Origin: Blastocladiella emersonii ATCC 22665
Lineage: Eukaryota > Blastocladiomycota > Blastocladiomycetes > Blastocladiales > Blastocladiaceae
Length of the DNA stretch: 64,000 nucleotides
Reading direction: 5' to 3'
NCBI GenBank assembly: GCA_025594325.1
Contig: JANHCV010000013.1
Location: forward strand, 558,001 to 622,000
The stretch's first letter is position 1. Each line of letters begins with the position of its first letter. A program made the position numbers and the translations under genes. Below the pieces are notes generated by a model, which worked only from the letters and a program-made list of their open reading frames with translations, had not been told where the DNA came from and did no database searches. Positions 1 through 10,561 of the stretch are shown one piece after another.

Positions 1-960
1 ACCGCGGCAGCTACCACTCGTGCAGCTGCGGCGCTGCTGTGCGCGCTTGCCCATCTCGGCCCGCTATTGCCAGCCGCTGCCACGCGCGTCCGCCCTGCTT
101 AGGCCGCTGTCGCTGGCCGTCGACCACATCCATATCTACCACACCAACAACATCAAAACATCTACATCATCCGCCACCTCACGGCGCCACACCCGGCCGC
201 CGGGTCGCCTGCTCGCGCGCCTGCGGCGGTTGGTCGCTGCCGCTGCCCCCGCCGTCTGTCACGCGCCTTCGCGTCGACCTCCAGCTGTGCGCATCCAGCC
301 CGCCCTCAAGCTCCATGGCCGCCGGCACTCTGTCACGCTCGCGCGCCTGCTCAAGTTCCAGCCGTGTACCTCCCCCGCCACCCCGTGGTCAGCCGCGCAC
401 CGTCGCCGTCACTGCCACCTGGCCTGCGCCGTCACTGGCTGCCCACGTTCTTCTCGCTCAAGTTCCTCTCGTTTCGCCCGCCGGCCTCCCGCTCCCCGTC
501 CTCCACGTTCTCAGCCTCGACTCTCCTGGTCCCCAGCGCGTCTCTGCTACCTTGCCAACCGCCAGCCGCCATCGGCTGCGCGCACCCTGCGCACCTCACG
601 CACCCGCCCCACGTCCAGCTCGCCACCCTCATGAGCCCAAGTGATCCCCGTACCCGCGCCTCGCAGCGCCACGACGTCCTCGTTGTCCATCCACGGCGCT
701 CCAGGTCCTGCGCGGCTCGTGGTCCCCACTCGCGCTTGTGCGGTGGCGCTGCGACCTCCGCTGCGGCCTCAACGTCGGCGCTGTACCGCCCTGCACACAC
801 ACACACACGCGATAGCGTACAACATAATAATGATACCTCCATCACCAACAACATCTCGCAGGGGCTGACGTCATCATTGCAGCCCGATAGGGCCGACGTC
901 GTCCTTGCGCGCTCCTCCGGCTTCATCTTTGTCGCGCGATAGCGCCTGAGGTCCTTGCGC
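1..960. other. No recognisable gene; possible decayed 5' part of the adjacent retrotransposon
   Basis: Several overlapping frames stay open here, but the translations are Arg/Ser/Pro/Ala-rich low-complexity text typical of GC-rich DNA without selection. I see no CCHC knuckle or protease motif that would mark a gag or protease region. Its position directly before the RNase H and integrase remnants makes the 5' part of the same Ty3/gypsy element a reasonable but unproven guess. No LTR pair was detected. Confidence 0.3.
794..808. repeat. (CA)n microsatellite
   Basis: Uninterrupted run of about seven CA dinucleotides in otherwise complex sequence. Confidence 0.8.
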
Positions 961-1229
961 TCCTTTGGTCAGGCCCGCCGCTGCCGGGCGCGTCGCCACG
1001 CCTGCCGCCGCCCACGATCCATCCTCAACATCTTTGGCGACGTCTTCTGCTTCAGCACCCCCAGCAACGTCTTCCACGGCACCTCATGCAGCTTCTCCCA
1101 CACCATGCTCTGCAATTCCCCCTGCATCGGCCGAGCTTGACGGCTCCGCGCCACCAGAGCGCCCCAGCTCGCCCATTGTCTTTCTGCCTTGGCCGTCAGG
1201 CACCCGCTTGGCAGGCTGCGCGACTGCAA

Positions 1230-2319
1230 GCGCGTCAACTCCAACATCTGCGGCACCGTGGACAGGCGAGTACTAGCAGTTCCTCGCCATCAAGGCCGTC
1301 GTCAGCGCCGCACTGCGCCTCGCCTGCTCAACAACACTACTCCAAGCTGTTCTTCGTTTGCCACCAACGCCTCGTACGTCGGCATTGGCGCCGCCCTCCT
1401 CCAGGGTATCCGCAACTCCCCGCGCCGCTTCAACTCTGCATCCCGCTCTCTGCGGTCAGCCGAGCGCACACTCTCGGTCTCCAAGCTCAAGCTCATCTGC
1501 ATTGTCTCTGCGCGCAACCGCTGCGGCACCAACCTCCGCGGCCGGCACCGCCGCCTCAACGCGTGCCACGTCTGGTGCCACTACCTCCACGCCCAAGCTC
1601 ACGCTGCGCTGGCCAACGCTGTGCTCGCCTGCGCCGCGCCACGTTTGCCTACGCTGCCTTCGCCTGCGCCGCGCTCATGCCGCGCCCGCGCTGTGCCTCA
1701 ATCGCCTGCGCTGCGCTCACCTGCTCCGCGTCACAATCGCCTACAACGCGTTTGCCCGCGTCTTGCGCGCCTGCGTCACGCTCACGTCGCGCTTGCCTGC
1801 GTCACGCTCACGTCGCGCTCGCTTGCGCCACGCTCACGTTGCGCTCGCCTGCACTACGCTCAAGCCGCGCTCGCCTGCACTACGCTCAAGCCGCGCTCGC
1901 CCACATGTTCTCGCAAAAGCGACTCTTGCCCATCCTCGCCAACTGGCTCGACACGCTCCTGTCGCCCACCTGCCCAGTGTCCTCAACGTCCCAACATCCT
2001 GTTGCGCCTCTACAACACCAACGCACGCACACGCCTCATCAATATTGACCGTGTGGCCCATCAACCAGTATTGCGTCCTCCCCGTGGGTGCCCGCTGGTG
2101 GGGGGGGGTCCTTGCAGATCCTCTCCCGCGCCGTCGCAGCTCAACCCGCTTGACAACGGCGAGCTCAAGGAGCTCATGGCGCGCGATCTCTCCCTCGCAG
2201 ACAATCGCGCCCGCCACTTCTTCCTTGCGCCAGCCTCCCTCACGCCCGCCGAGCGAACCTTCGCCTTCACGGCTGCGCCATCCAACAGGGTGGCTGTCGC
2301 CCAGTTTTCTTGCCAATAG
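1230..2319 (+). pseudogene. Ty3/gypsy pol remnant: RT connection and RNase H
   Basis: Fragments of a Ty3/gypsy polyprotein can be read in shifting frames. Near 1250-1320 one frame reads WTGEY-stop-QFLAIKAVVSAAL, resembling the stretch after the reverse transcriptase palm (W-x-x-E-x-QQ-F-x-x-x-K). From about 1350 another frame reads FATNASYVGIGAALLQ and then SRSLRSAERTLS, the RNase H block usually written TDAS-x-x-G-x-G-A-x-L-x-Q followed by S-R-x-L-x-x-A-E-x-x-Y-S. The expected catalytic Asp of TDAS is Asn here (codon 1366-1368). The domain runs into a tandem repeat at 1769 and the frame ends at 2319. Frame changes and the lost catalytic residue mark it as dead. The integrase frame follows immediately. 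Confidence 0.6.
1769..1898. repeat. Minisatellite, five 26-bp units
   Basis: Five consecutive units of exactly 26 bp start at 1769, 1795, 1821, 1847 and 1873. Each follows a GCCTGC-CACGCTCA-GCGCTC pattern. More divergent versions of the same motif extend back to about 1620. The period is not a multiple of three, so the array shifts frame within the retrotransposon remnant. Confidence 0.8.
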
Positions 2320-2441
2320 GCACCATTCCCCTTGCGCCAGCCTCCCTCATGCCCGCCAAGCGAACCTTTGCCTTCACGGCCGCGCCATCTGACAGGGTGG
2401 TTGTGGTTCGCCCAGTTTTCTTGCCAATAGGCACCATTCCC
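2224..2441. repeat. Direct tandem duplication, 107/111 bp
   Basis: The segment 2224-2330 is repeated at 2331-2441 with scattered substitutions; both copies end in TTGCCAATAGGCACCATTCCCC. The first copy is 107 bp, so it shifts the pol frame and ends in a TAG. The second copy forms the first residues of the integrase reading frame. Confidence 0.85.
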
Positions 2442-3896
2442 CTCACCCAGCGCCTCAACACGGCGCTCATGCCCCGCGACCAGCGCGAGCAGCTCATCCG
2501 CGACGTGCACAACTGGGGTCACTCGGGTCCCGCAGCCACACAGCAGCAGCTCATTGTCCTCGGCCACAAATGGTCCGGCATGCTTGCCAACTGCCAGCGC
2601 GTCATTGCCGGCTGCATCCTGTGCACCCGCTTCTTGACAACGCGCCAGGGCTTCCACTTGATGCGCTTGATTGAGGCCGAGCTCCCGCTGGACCACCTGT
2701 CCATGGACTGCCTGCAGCTGCTGATCTCGCCCAACAGATACACGCATGTGCTCGTGATCATCAACATCTGCACCCGGTTCGCGTGGCTCCACCCGATCCG
2801 CTCCACATCAGCCGCCAAGGTCGCCTGCGGTTTCCTCACGACCTGCTTCCAGTTCGGCTTCCTGCGCATCATCCAGTCCAACAACGGCCCCGAGTTCGCC
2901 AACCAGATCATTGCCTCGCTCGCCTACATGGCCGGCATCGACCGCCGCCTCGTCTCGCCGTACCACCCGCAGGCCAACGGCGCCTCGGAGCGTCTTGTCC
3001 GCTTGATCAAGCAGATGCTGCTCCCCTCGCTCAACGGGCAGCTCGACCCCTGGCCTTCCATGGTCCCGGCCATCCAGTACGCCTACAACATGCGCATGCA
3101 CGCGCGTCACGGCTCAACACCCTTCTCGCTCATTTTCGCGCGCCCATCCAACGCGCTCCGCAACTACTGCGCGCAGCCGGCCCTGCGCAACATGACCAAG
3201 CAGGAGCAGCTCGCCCGCCTCAAGCTCATGACTGAGGCCGTGTTCCCCGCCATCGCGCAGCGCACCGCCAACTGCAACGCTGTCATGCAGGCGCGCATCA
3301 ATCAGCACCACAAGATCATTGCCACCGACATCCCCGCAGGCGCCATCGTCATGCGCATCACCACCAACTGCGCCTCCCGCGTCAACCCGCGCTACGAGGG
3401 CCCGTACACAGTGATCCGCCGTAACCAGGGCGGCGCGTACGTGATCAACGACTACCACAAGAAGATCTCGGCCAACACCCAGCTCGAGCGCCAGCGACAG
3501 CTGCTGCGGCTCGCTTCCAAGGTTGCCAAGCCCGCCTGCGCCATCTTCAACTACCACCAGAAGATCTCGGCCTACACCCGGCTCAAGCGCCAGCGATTGC
3601 TGCTGCAGCTCGCCTCCAAGGTCGCCGAGCCCCTCCATCTTCCACATCTTCCTTCAAGATCCAGCTCCCCGCCAAGCCTCGGCCAAGTAGTCGCAGGTTT
3701 CGCCCAAGAAGTCGCCGGCTGGCTCATTGCCCGCCTGCGCCGTGCACCGCCTGCCAACGCAGTGCACCACCAAGCTTGTCAGCCACTGCGCCTTCGGCTG
3801 GTGCCACTCTCCATTCCGCCGCTACGCCCATGCACGGTCTGGGAGGGGGTGATGTTAACCGACGCGTGTGGCAACCAGCCACCTGGTTGCATGTGA
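2310..3896 (+). pseudogene. Ty3/gypsy integrase (catalytically defective)
   Basis: A 528-residue frame with the full integrase layout. Residues 67-105 form the HHCC zinc-binding module (H67, H71, C102, C105). The core has D133 in LSMDCLQL and E227 in the ASER motif after SPYHPQANG. The residue that should be the middle catalytic Asp, in the S-D-x-G-P-E-F motif, is N191 (codon 2880-2882). N191 and E227 keep the canonical 35-residue spacing, so the alignment is secure and the site is mutated. A GPY/F-type tail follows (RYEGPYTVIRRNQGGAYVI). The C-terminus contains an in-frame 99-bp tandem duplication. The ATG at 2310 lies inside a duplicated segment and is not a natural start; the frame was once part of a longer pol polyprotein. 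Confidence 0.85.
3452..3645 (+). repeat. In-frame 99-bp tandem duplication inside the integrase C-terminus
   Basis: Two copies with a 99-bp (33-codon) period start at 3452 and 3551. They encode the related segments YHKKISANTQLERQRQLLRL and YHQKISAYTRLKRQRLLLQL. Frame is kept, so the duplication arose while the frame was open or was tolerated by chance. Confidence 0.8.
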
Positions 3897-4084
3897 CCGA
3901 CCGTGCACCTGTTCCTGCGCCGCCTGCTGCCCGCAGCGGCGCTCCCGGCATTTGCATCCACGCTCCCCTCACCCCGCCTTGGGTTCGGGGCCGGAGGCAG
4001 GAATACACATCCCTGACTAGCTGTATCGTGGTCTCCTCGTGTCCCCCTCCTCGCCACGCTACAAACGTCATCCCAGAGCAACTC

Positions 4085-5274
4085 GGAAGGTACAACGTTT
4101 GAGCGAATCGCGTCGACTAGAGCCTCGCGATCATTGTGGAGAGCGTCCTTGAGGAGGGTAACAAAGTAAAACCGCCCGAGCAGCCCCACGGAATGCAGGG
4201 GAAGGGCGCGATCAAGCGGAAGCAACGTGTGTGCATTTTCAAGCTTGCCTGCGTAGAATTTAGTGACATTGTTGACAAAGCCAGCTTGGGCTTGGATGTC
4301 GCGATCAATTTTTCCTCGATGCTGAGCGAGCAGTACCACACGAGCTTGCGGATACAACTTGGCAATGGTATACAACGGGGTCAGGTCCCCGCCGCCATTG
4401 GGGTTGTATCAGCCGTGCGAGTAGAGCCACCCCATAACATCCGCCATGGTCTGGCAGGTCGGCGGGTACGGGTGCGCTTCTTTACAGAAGATGAAAGTTC
4501 CAGCATACTTGGTTGCCAGGTCAACTGAAAGCTGGTCCTGCTTGACATCAATTCGAGGCTAGGCATAGCTGGTCGAGTAGCTGTAAACTTCGGGAATCGA
4601 TCATATGCGCAGCCAATCTTGCCAATCGAGACAAACCGTGAGCAGCTGCGGCCAAGCACGTTCGATGTCAGCGAGAACCAAGTCAAGGAAGCTGACCGGG
4701 CTCGTTATGACCGCGCAAGCCGCAATAAGAAAGTAGACGGCAAGCGGATGCTCATAGAGCCGGCTCGGGCGGGCCGATTTCGCCCTGTCGACAACCGCAC
4801 GAAGATCGAAGAGCGGTAGGGTGTCGTCCTCCCAAAGGGATGCGTTGGTGACGGGTGAGCAACAACGCGCGCCGAGACGCAGCGGATTAGAGCGCGAAGA
4901 AAGGAGTCTGCGCTGAGGCGGCGAGCAGCGAGCCGCTCAATATCGTGCTCATCCGAGGGAGTAGGAACTTTCTAGCGCGAGCGGACCGAAGCACTAACCG
5001 CTGACCAGACGCTGGCGAGTCGCTCAGGCTTTGGGCTGTCATGGTTGACCTGGAATCGCTCGGAAGCTGGGTCGGAAGGAAAGTGTGAGATCTCAGCAAT
5101 CAACCAGCAAGAGAGGACGTGGATATCCGCGGACATGAGGTAGGTCGACCGCGAGGCAAGCAGGACCACCAAGCGCGGCTGAGCGAGCTGCCCAACCATG
5201 ATGGCGACTTTGGCCGGAAGGGCGGAGAAATCCATGTTTGGTGGTCGCCGGCTCGATTTCATAGAGTGATTCAT
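4085..5274 (-). pseudogene. Copy P1 of the LADLP/CxxC two-exon family (exon 1 only, dead)
   Basis: Reading the minus strand from ATG 5274 gives MNHSMKSS...DFSALPAKVAIMVGQLAQPRL, matching the start of copies A and B downstream. The middle region reads DLVLADIERAWPQLLTVCLDWQDWLRI, then an in-frame TGA. Further on, MADVMGWLYSHG-stop and LGRFYFVTLLKDAL match A's VAGIVGWLYERG and VGSFYFKCALARAL. At least two in-frame stops, frame changes and a shortened middle make it non-functional. No exon 2 follows; the sequence runs into unrelated DNA at about 4085. It is divergent to LRR gene 1, with about 160 bp between their starts. Confidence 0.8.
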
Positions 5275-5339
5275 GAAATTGACGAAGTGTGCTTCATGGG
5301 GTGCCGCGAGACCTCGAGCGAGAGCGAACAGCGGCCGAA

Positions 5340-5362
5340 ACGCGTCGCGTCACTCAAATCAG
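5340..5362 (+). promoter_or_regulatory. ACGCGT plus TCAC-type element upstream of LRR gene 1
   Basis: ACGCGT at 5340-5345 is followed by TCACTCAAATCAGTGTGA. This lies about 90 bp before the start of LRR gene 1 and is a weak version of the arrangement seen at other starts in the window (ACGCGT distal, TCACGTGA-like proximal). Confidence 0.3.
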
Positions 5363-5435
5363 TGTGAGTCGCCCGCGTCCCTACTCTCGAGAGCCCTTGA
5401 CCCCCTCAATGAAAACCATGTCAACTTCATGCAAC

Positions 5436-7151
5436 ATGCTCAGGACTACCCATGTACCCCAAGTCCTTGAGCGGATTCTTGTTTATGCGATCCAGCAACA
5501 CAGCGACGCGGCTGACACGGCGGGACTGCTCGAATACTCGCGTGTCTTGCCGAGGCCTCTAGCTCCACGAATCGATTGTGCTCTTCTAGAGTGCGCTTCA
5601 AGTCTTTCAGTTGATGGCGCGACACAACACGGCAATGTCGCGGCCCTCAGAAAACGAGCTGCTCTCAAATTTGGGCTCACCAGCTGCTCCCTTGAAGCTT
5701 TGGATGTCGCCATTCGCGGCGGGCACCTTGGAGCGCTTGAATGGTGGCGCGCTTCGGGCCTTCTTGACCTTACCCAAGTCAAATCGCACTTGGATCGCGC
5801 TCGGTACTCCTCGAGTCCATACGCCGCCCTAGGAGTTGAGTTGGACCAAGTTCGCGCCCTTGACCACGGCATTGTTGAAGGCCTCGAGGACGGTGATCCC
5901 ATCAAGCTCTTTGCTGTGGATGAAGGCATCGACGAAATATGCGCAGAAGTCGCTTCCGGCTATTACACGACCCTCACGCTCCAAACGAGACCAATCACAA
6001 TGACTGGAATCGAGGCTCTTAACGCTGCAATGGCGAACCCGCTGCAGTTGATTGGGTCGTTTGTTGCACACAGCAGCACTCTCGATCTCCCCCGCTTTCT
6101 CGCGCTTCGATTCCCTCCGTCGTTGCACACAATCCAGTACGTTGACGAGTGGCTTGGTACAGTGCCGCAGTCTCACTCTGTGGAGTTGACTCCGATGCGC
6201 TGGCCCCCGGGTCTTGAAAATCTGCACCTTGTTTCACCAAGGCTTTCGACTACATCTCGGTATCTCTTTCAAGGCCTTCCTAGGTCTCTCCGATCCATCA
6301 TTGTTGTGGATTCTGCGCTTGATCAGAACGCAGCGTCCCAGCTGGCTCGAGTTCTTCCACCGTTCCTCCAAAAGTTCAAGCTTGAGTCGCAGGGCCTGTC
6401 TAATGACTGGTTTGCGTCAGCAGTGCCGCTGCTTCCAGCCGCTCTTCAAGAGTTGTCGATGGGAAAGCTCAACGCTGGCGGCTCCCACGGATCGGCCGAG
6501 GAGACACTCCACGCGAGCCCAGCCGCGCTTCCCCAGTTTCTCAATTCGCTGACTCTCGCAGGTGAGCTATTGACCTCGCAACTGGTCCATACCCTCGGCA
6601 CCGAGGCTCGCTATTCTATGCGATCGCTGAAGCTTCGCTTCGACACAGCCACGGACGAAGCCCTTGCTGAAATTGCTCACGTATTACCCCCGAGGATCAG
6701 TGACTTGGAGGTCCGCATGCAGACCTCGCGCATTGGCGCCTTGACGCTCATCCCGCGGCTTCCGCGGTCGCTTTTTACACTCTACCTGTCGGACGTTGAC
6801 CTTGGGCTTGAAGGTGCTCAACTACTTGCGCAGCACACGCCGCCTAGGCTCCACAAAATTGCTCTTTGTGCGGCCAATCTCGACGATGCAGCTGCCGCGG
6901 CTCTCATTCCAGTTCTCTCTCACGGCTTGAGTGAGATCAACTTGAGTCCAACGCGATCACGGATGTCGGGGCGCTACCCCTTGCCGCGCGGTTCCTGGGT
7001 TATGGCGTCAGGTTCAACATGTGGGGGAACAGTGTTTCGGACGATGGCCACGCGGCGCTCAACGCTCCCTTTCCTCCCTGGGACTGGGAAATTGACGATG
7101 TGTGATGAGACCCGTTTGGGGCAAGAATATATGTTACGTTTGAAGCGCTGA
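5436..7151 (+). CDS. Leucine-rich repeat protein 1, C-terminus frameshifted
   Basis: The start is placed at ATG 5436 because the protein MLRTTHVPQVLERILVYAIQQ then aligns residue for residue with LRR gene 2; the frame itself is open further upstream. About 571 residues. The N-terminal 120 residues include an ankyrin-like segment (GHLGALEWWRASGLL). From about residue 190 there are ribonuclease-inhibitor-type leucine-rich repeats of the form L-P-x-x-L-x-x-L-x-L, e.g. LPRSLRSIIVV and LPPRISDLEV. Near 6945-6952 the frame slips by one base relative to the paralogue. In the other frame the expected ITDVGALPLAARFL tail continues to a stop at 7103-7105, while the open frame runs on with unrelated sequence to 7151. 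Probably intracellular and protein-binding; specific function unknown. Confidence 0.65.
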   Translation: MLRTTHVPQVLERILVYAIQQHSDAADTAGLLEYSRVLPRPLAPRIDCALLECASSLSVDGATQHGNVAALRKRAALKFGLTSCSLEALDVAIRGGHLGALEWWRASGLLDLTQVKSHLDRARYSSSPYAALGVELDQVRALDHGIVEGLEDGDPIKLFAVDEGIDEICAEVASGYYTTLTLQTRPITMTGIEALNAAMANPLQLIGSFVAHSSTLDLPRFLALRFPPSLHTIQYVDEWLGTVPQSHSVELTPMRWPPGLENLHLVSPRLSTTSRYLFQGLPRSLRSIIVVDSALDQNAASQLARVLPPFLQKFKLESQGLSNDWFASAVPLLPAALQELSMGKLNAGGSHGSAEETLHASPAALPQFLNSLTLAGELLTSQLVHTLGTEARYSMRSLKLRFDTATDEALAEIAHVLPPRISDLEVRMQTSRIGALTLIPRLPRSLFTLYLSDVDLGLEGAQLLAQHTPPRLHKIALCAANLDDAAAAALIPVLSHGLSEINLSPTRSRMSGRYPLPRGSWVMASGSTCGGTVFRTMATRRSTLPFLPGTGKLTMCDETRLGQEYMLRLKR

Positions 7152-7335
7152 AAAGACTCAGTACTTTGATGATACCGTCAGGGATTAATTTACGGGGCCA
7201 GCCGCGACCAGCCTCAGTGCATCTCGAACTCAGCGATTTCTGCGCTGTCATGCCGCACTCAGCAAAAAATGACTTCCAAATCCTCGCAACAACAGCCACG
7301 GACTGGCGGGAACGAACGCTTCCGGCTCACGCCGG

Positions 7336-7357
7336 ACGCGTCAATTTATCATGTGAT
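7336..7357 (+). promoter_or_regulatory. ACGCGT ... CATGTGA element upstream of LRR gene 2
   Basis: ACGCGT at 7336-7341 and TCATGTGAT at about 7349-7357 lie roughly 120-145 bp upstream of ATG 7479. Order and spacing match the other sites listed (ACGCGT distal, TCACGTGA-like proximal in the direction of transcription). Confidence 0.4.
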
Positions 7358-7478
7358 GCCCGCGTGAGGCTGGTGCGACGTTTGGGATGTGGCGCAAGTC
7401 TCGCGCCGCCGCTCGCTTCGCTTCGACCGCATGTAGCACCTTACCACTTTGACTAGGACCACGTAAACTTCATGCAAA

Positions 7479-9125
7479 ATGCTCAGGGCTATTCATGTGC
7501 CCGAAGTCCTCGAGCGGATTCTTGTTTATGCCATCAAACAGCACGGCGACCCGGCCGACGCGGCGGGGCTCCTCGAGTACGCGCGCGCTCTGCCGCGGGC
7601 CCTGGCCCCGCGCCTTGAACGAGCGCTCTTAGATTTTACGTCGAGTCTTTCAATCGACGGGGCGACGGAGCGCGGCAATGTTGTGGCCCTGAAGAAGCGG
7701 TCCGCACTTGGGCTCTCGCTCACCAGCTGCTCCATGGTCGCACTGAGAGCCGCCATTGCCGAAGGCCATCTCGAAACACTAGAATGGTGGCGCGCTTCGG
7801 GTTTGCTTCATGCCGACGAAGTCCAAGATCTTGTCGATTACTACGAAGACCACACCACGAGTCCGCACGCGGCGCTGGGAATGCCTTATCGCGACGACGA
7901 TGACAACTTCTGCCCAGCGGCTGAGGTCGACGAAGGTATCGATGAGCTCTGCCTCGATATCGCGGCAGGTAGACGTGCAGACCTCTACCTTGACACTTGG
8001 TCCATCTCCATGGCGGGAATCAATGCGCTCAGTGCCGCCATGGCGAACCCTCTGCAGGCGGTCCGAACGGTTGTTTTTCGTAACTGCACCATCGATCTTC
8101 CTCGTTTACTCGCTCTTCGACTTCCGTGAACGGTGCGCAAGGCCGAATTCAATGCGCACTGGATCAGACAGCCGCCACCATCGTCTCTCGCGGAATCGAC
8201 ACCAATGTGCTGGCCACCGGGTCTCGAATCGCTCGTGATTGGGACACGGCGGATGTCAACTGCCATCCCCTACCTCTTCCACTCTTTTCCCGCGACGCTT
8301 CGCTCACTCCATATCGAAGGCGTCGATTGTGACGACCCAATGATCCTTGAAATTGTTGACAAGCTTCCCCCATTCCTCAAAGAGCTCGATCTACTATCCA
8401 GCTCGACTCGAGCTGGGTTCATGGCTGTCATCGCTCGACTTCCAGCAACGCTCGAAAGCCTTTCAATCGGATCGGATCCCATGGTTTGCACCGGGGACGC
8501 ACGTGCTTCATTATCGCTGCACAACACTCAAGGCAGAGTTCCCGTGCTTCCGCAGCTGCTTACATCGCTGGAGTTCGCAGGTGATGAGCTCGACGTTGAG
8601 TTGATCCACACTCTTGGCATTATTCCGCGCTACTCGCTTCGGAAACTTTCACTGCGCTTCAAAGAAGTCAACCACGAGGCAATGTTGGAGCTTGCCCGCG
8701 TCCTTCCGCCGAACCTCGAGGAATTCGTCGCCCGCTGTTGTTATACGTCCCGCGCTGGCATTATGTCGCTCATTCCAAGCCTTCCTCGAACGCTTACCGT
8801 GCTCGATCTCATTGACTCGGACATCGGATGCGAGGGCGCTCAGCTCCTTGCTCAACATCTGCCGCCCCGCCTCAAAGAGTTGCTGCTTCGCTCAACGAAC
8901 CTCGACGACGAGGCCATAGAGTTCTTGGCACTCGCGCTTCCGCAGACTCTCGCTGTTCTCAACCTATCCCTGAACACAATCACGGATGCCGGTGCATACT
9001 TACTCGCCACTTGCTTGCCGCCGGGCATCACCCAGCTCGGAATGTCGGGCAACGTCATTTCTGACAAGGCCGAGGCCACACTCCTCGCCGCCGTACCGCG
9101 GGTTTCGAACATCCGACACTGTTGA
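7479..9125 (+). pseudogene. Leucine-rich repeat protein 2, interrupted by one in-frame TGA
   Basis: Tandem paralogue of LRR gene 1. The flank before the ATG is also similar (both have CATGCAA-AATGCTCAGG). Residues 1-216 end at a TGA at 8127-8129, and the same frame continues without another stop to 9125. The paralogue reads straight through this point (LALRFPPSLHTIQ against LALRLP-stop-TVRKAE), so this is a point nonsense change rather than two genes. The distal part has clean leucine-rich repeats (LPRTLTVLDLIDSDIGCEGAQLLAQHLPPRLKELLLRS in outline) and the original tail ITDAGAYLLATCLPPGITQL, which LRR gene 1 has lost by frameshift. A functional protein would need readthrough or a sequence correction; as read it is a broken copy. 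Confidence 0.75.
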
Positions 9126-9581
9126 CCAGGACGGCCGCGTAACATGTACTTTGATCCGTCGACTCCCACCTGTTCGTCTGGTTCAAAAGCGAGCCATTCA
9201 TTCATCATCAGTTCATGACGAGCAGCGAAAGTCGTTCAAAATTCAAGCAGCGAAAGTCGTTCTTCACCAAAATTCAATATATATTCCGCTCCCAATTCCA
9301 ACAAGCGCTCAGGGAAAGCAAGTGGCAAAGCCGAAAGACATCGTGACTGGCTGCTTGCGCGCATGAGCTGAGCGAGAGGCCCCGCTGACTGGGGCGTTTG
9401 TCGCGATCCAGGTCTTGCACACCCATGAGCTTCGTTCATGTCCTAACAGAGGCAGTCAAGTGATTTACACAGGGATCAAGGACGCCAACTAGGTGTGTGT
9501 GCTGCGCACACACTTGGGTCTCAGCTGTAGCTTTACTTGGCTTCTTGAGACTGTTTCAGTTGGTGAAAGTGAAGTAGTTTA
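9126..9581. other. Intergenic; short direct repeat
   Basis: No gene seen. A 17-bp direct repeat, AGCAGCGAAAGTCGTTC, occurs near 9222 and again near 9247, followed by AT-rich sequence (AATTCAATATATATTCC) that could serve as 3'-end or promoter sequence. Confidence 0.5.
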
Positions 9582-10561
9582 TCAATTCTCAATCCTGCTC
9601 AGCAGGGACAGTCGCTCCATGTCCTTCGCCACGTGCTGTAATGCCTTCTGCACGAGAACCCAACTGTTGAACCGGATGATGAGGATGTCCTCGGTCCTGC
9701 GCGCTCGAGTGAGGACCATGTACGGGTACCGGGCAGGAAAACGATGCGGGAGCTTGGGGTCGCCGAAGTCGGCAATGACCTTGTTCAGGGTCATCCCCTG
9801 CGCCTTGTGCGCCGTGATCGCGTAGCTCAGCTCAATGGGGAACTGCGATCGCCAAAAGGTCCACCGCTTGCCGTCAATGGTGACCATCTTGCTAATTGTC
9901 TCGCGCTTGATGGGGATGTCACCCAACTCGTCGATTCCGTCGAGTTTCAGGATTTGCTGAAGGTCGCGGTCGGGTCGTACAATGACAGCCTTGATCTGGC
10001 CGTCTTCATGGACAGCAAAGCCGACGACCTTACCCATCATCCCGTTGACGATTCCGATGCTGTTATCATGAATCGTTAGCTGGTGAGCGGCGCGGATTTA
10101 CCTGTGTGCGATGAAACGTACCTTGTCGCGACGTTCCTTGTAACAATGACTCGCGCACCGGGAAAGAGTGTAATCGCGTGTGGCATGTGATCAAGTTGCT
10201 TTGGGGGAAGCTCTTTGATGCGCGCGAACAACGATTGCATCAATGCATCGCTAATGGCCGGTTCGTGTTGCTTCTCGGACCCGCTCGCAGTTCGCTTCGC
10301 TGGTCGAAGCGAATCTGGGTTGGAGAAATCCACGCTGGCCTGCACCGTCACAATCTGGTCGTCGCGAATGCCCAAGTCGCGCATATGTGTGGCTGCCGCA
10401 CAATCATTCCATGCGTCACAAAGCTCGTTTGTCGAGGTAATGAAAGTCGCGTCGCGCCAGTCGTTGTTGTCAATGCCCATGCCTGGAATAACCTTGGCAA
10501 TGTCGCGCTCCGCGATGAACGCATTGACCGCGTCTGTAACCTTGCTGTCTCGGAGGTCTCA
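9582..10561 (-). pseudogene. PIF1-like helicase C-terminal fragment with one intron
   Basis: Minus-strand frames give the C-terminal half of a PIF1-family helicase, of the kind found in Helitrons and in PIF1 multigene families. It includes LFPGARVIVTRNVAT, then IGIVNGMMGKVVGF, AITAHKAQGMTL and MVLTRARRTEDILII (motifs around V and VI). A 62-bp intron (10060-10121, GTACGT...AACAG with CTAAC) joins the two frames so that RNVAT-S-IGIVNG reads as one motif. At 10559-10561 an in-frame TGA interrupts a block reading NDAKLTTVL-stop-DLRDSKVTDAVNAFIAERD; a CGA-to-TGA change would explain it. No Walker A/B motifs are visible upstream, so this is a truncated and dead helicase. Helitron termini were not found. 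Confidence 0.7.
10060..10121 (-). other. Spliceosomal intron in the helicase fragment
   Basis: Begins GTACGTTTC and ends ...CTAACGATTCATGATAACAG on the minus strand. Splicing restores an uninterrupted helicase motif across the junction. Confidence 0.75.

Noticed and set aside
7479-9125. Two separate genes of 216 and 330 residues
   Set aside because: Both are in the same frame, three bases apart, and align end to end with one continuous paralogue; a single nonsense codon is simpler.
9582-10561. Complete Helitron
   Set aside because: No Rep domain, no Walker A motif and no recognisable 5'-TC or CTRR-3' terminus with hairpin; only a PIF1-like C-terminus is supported.
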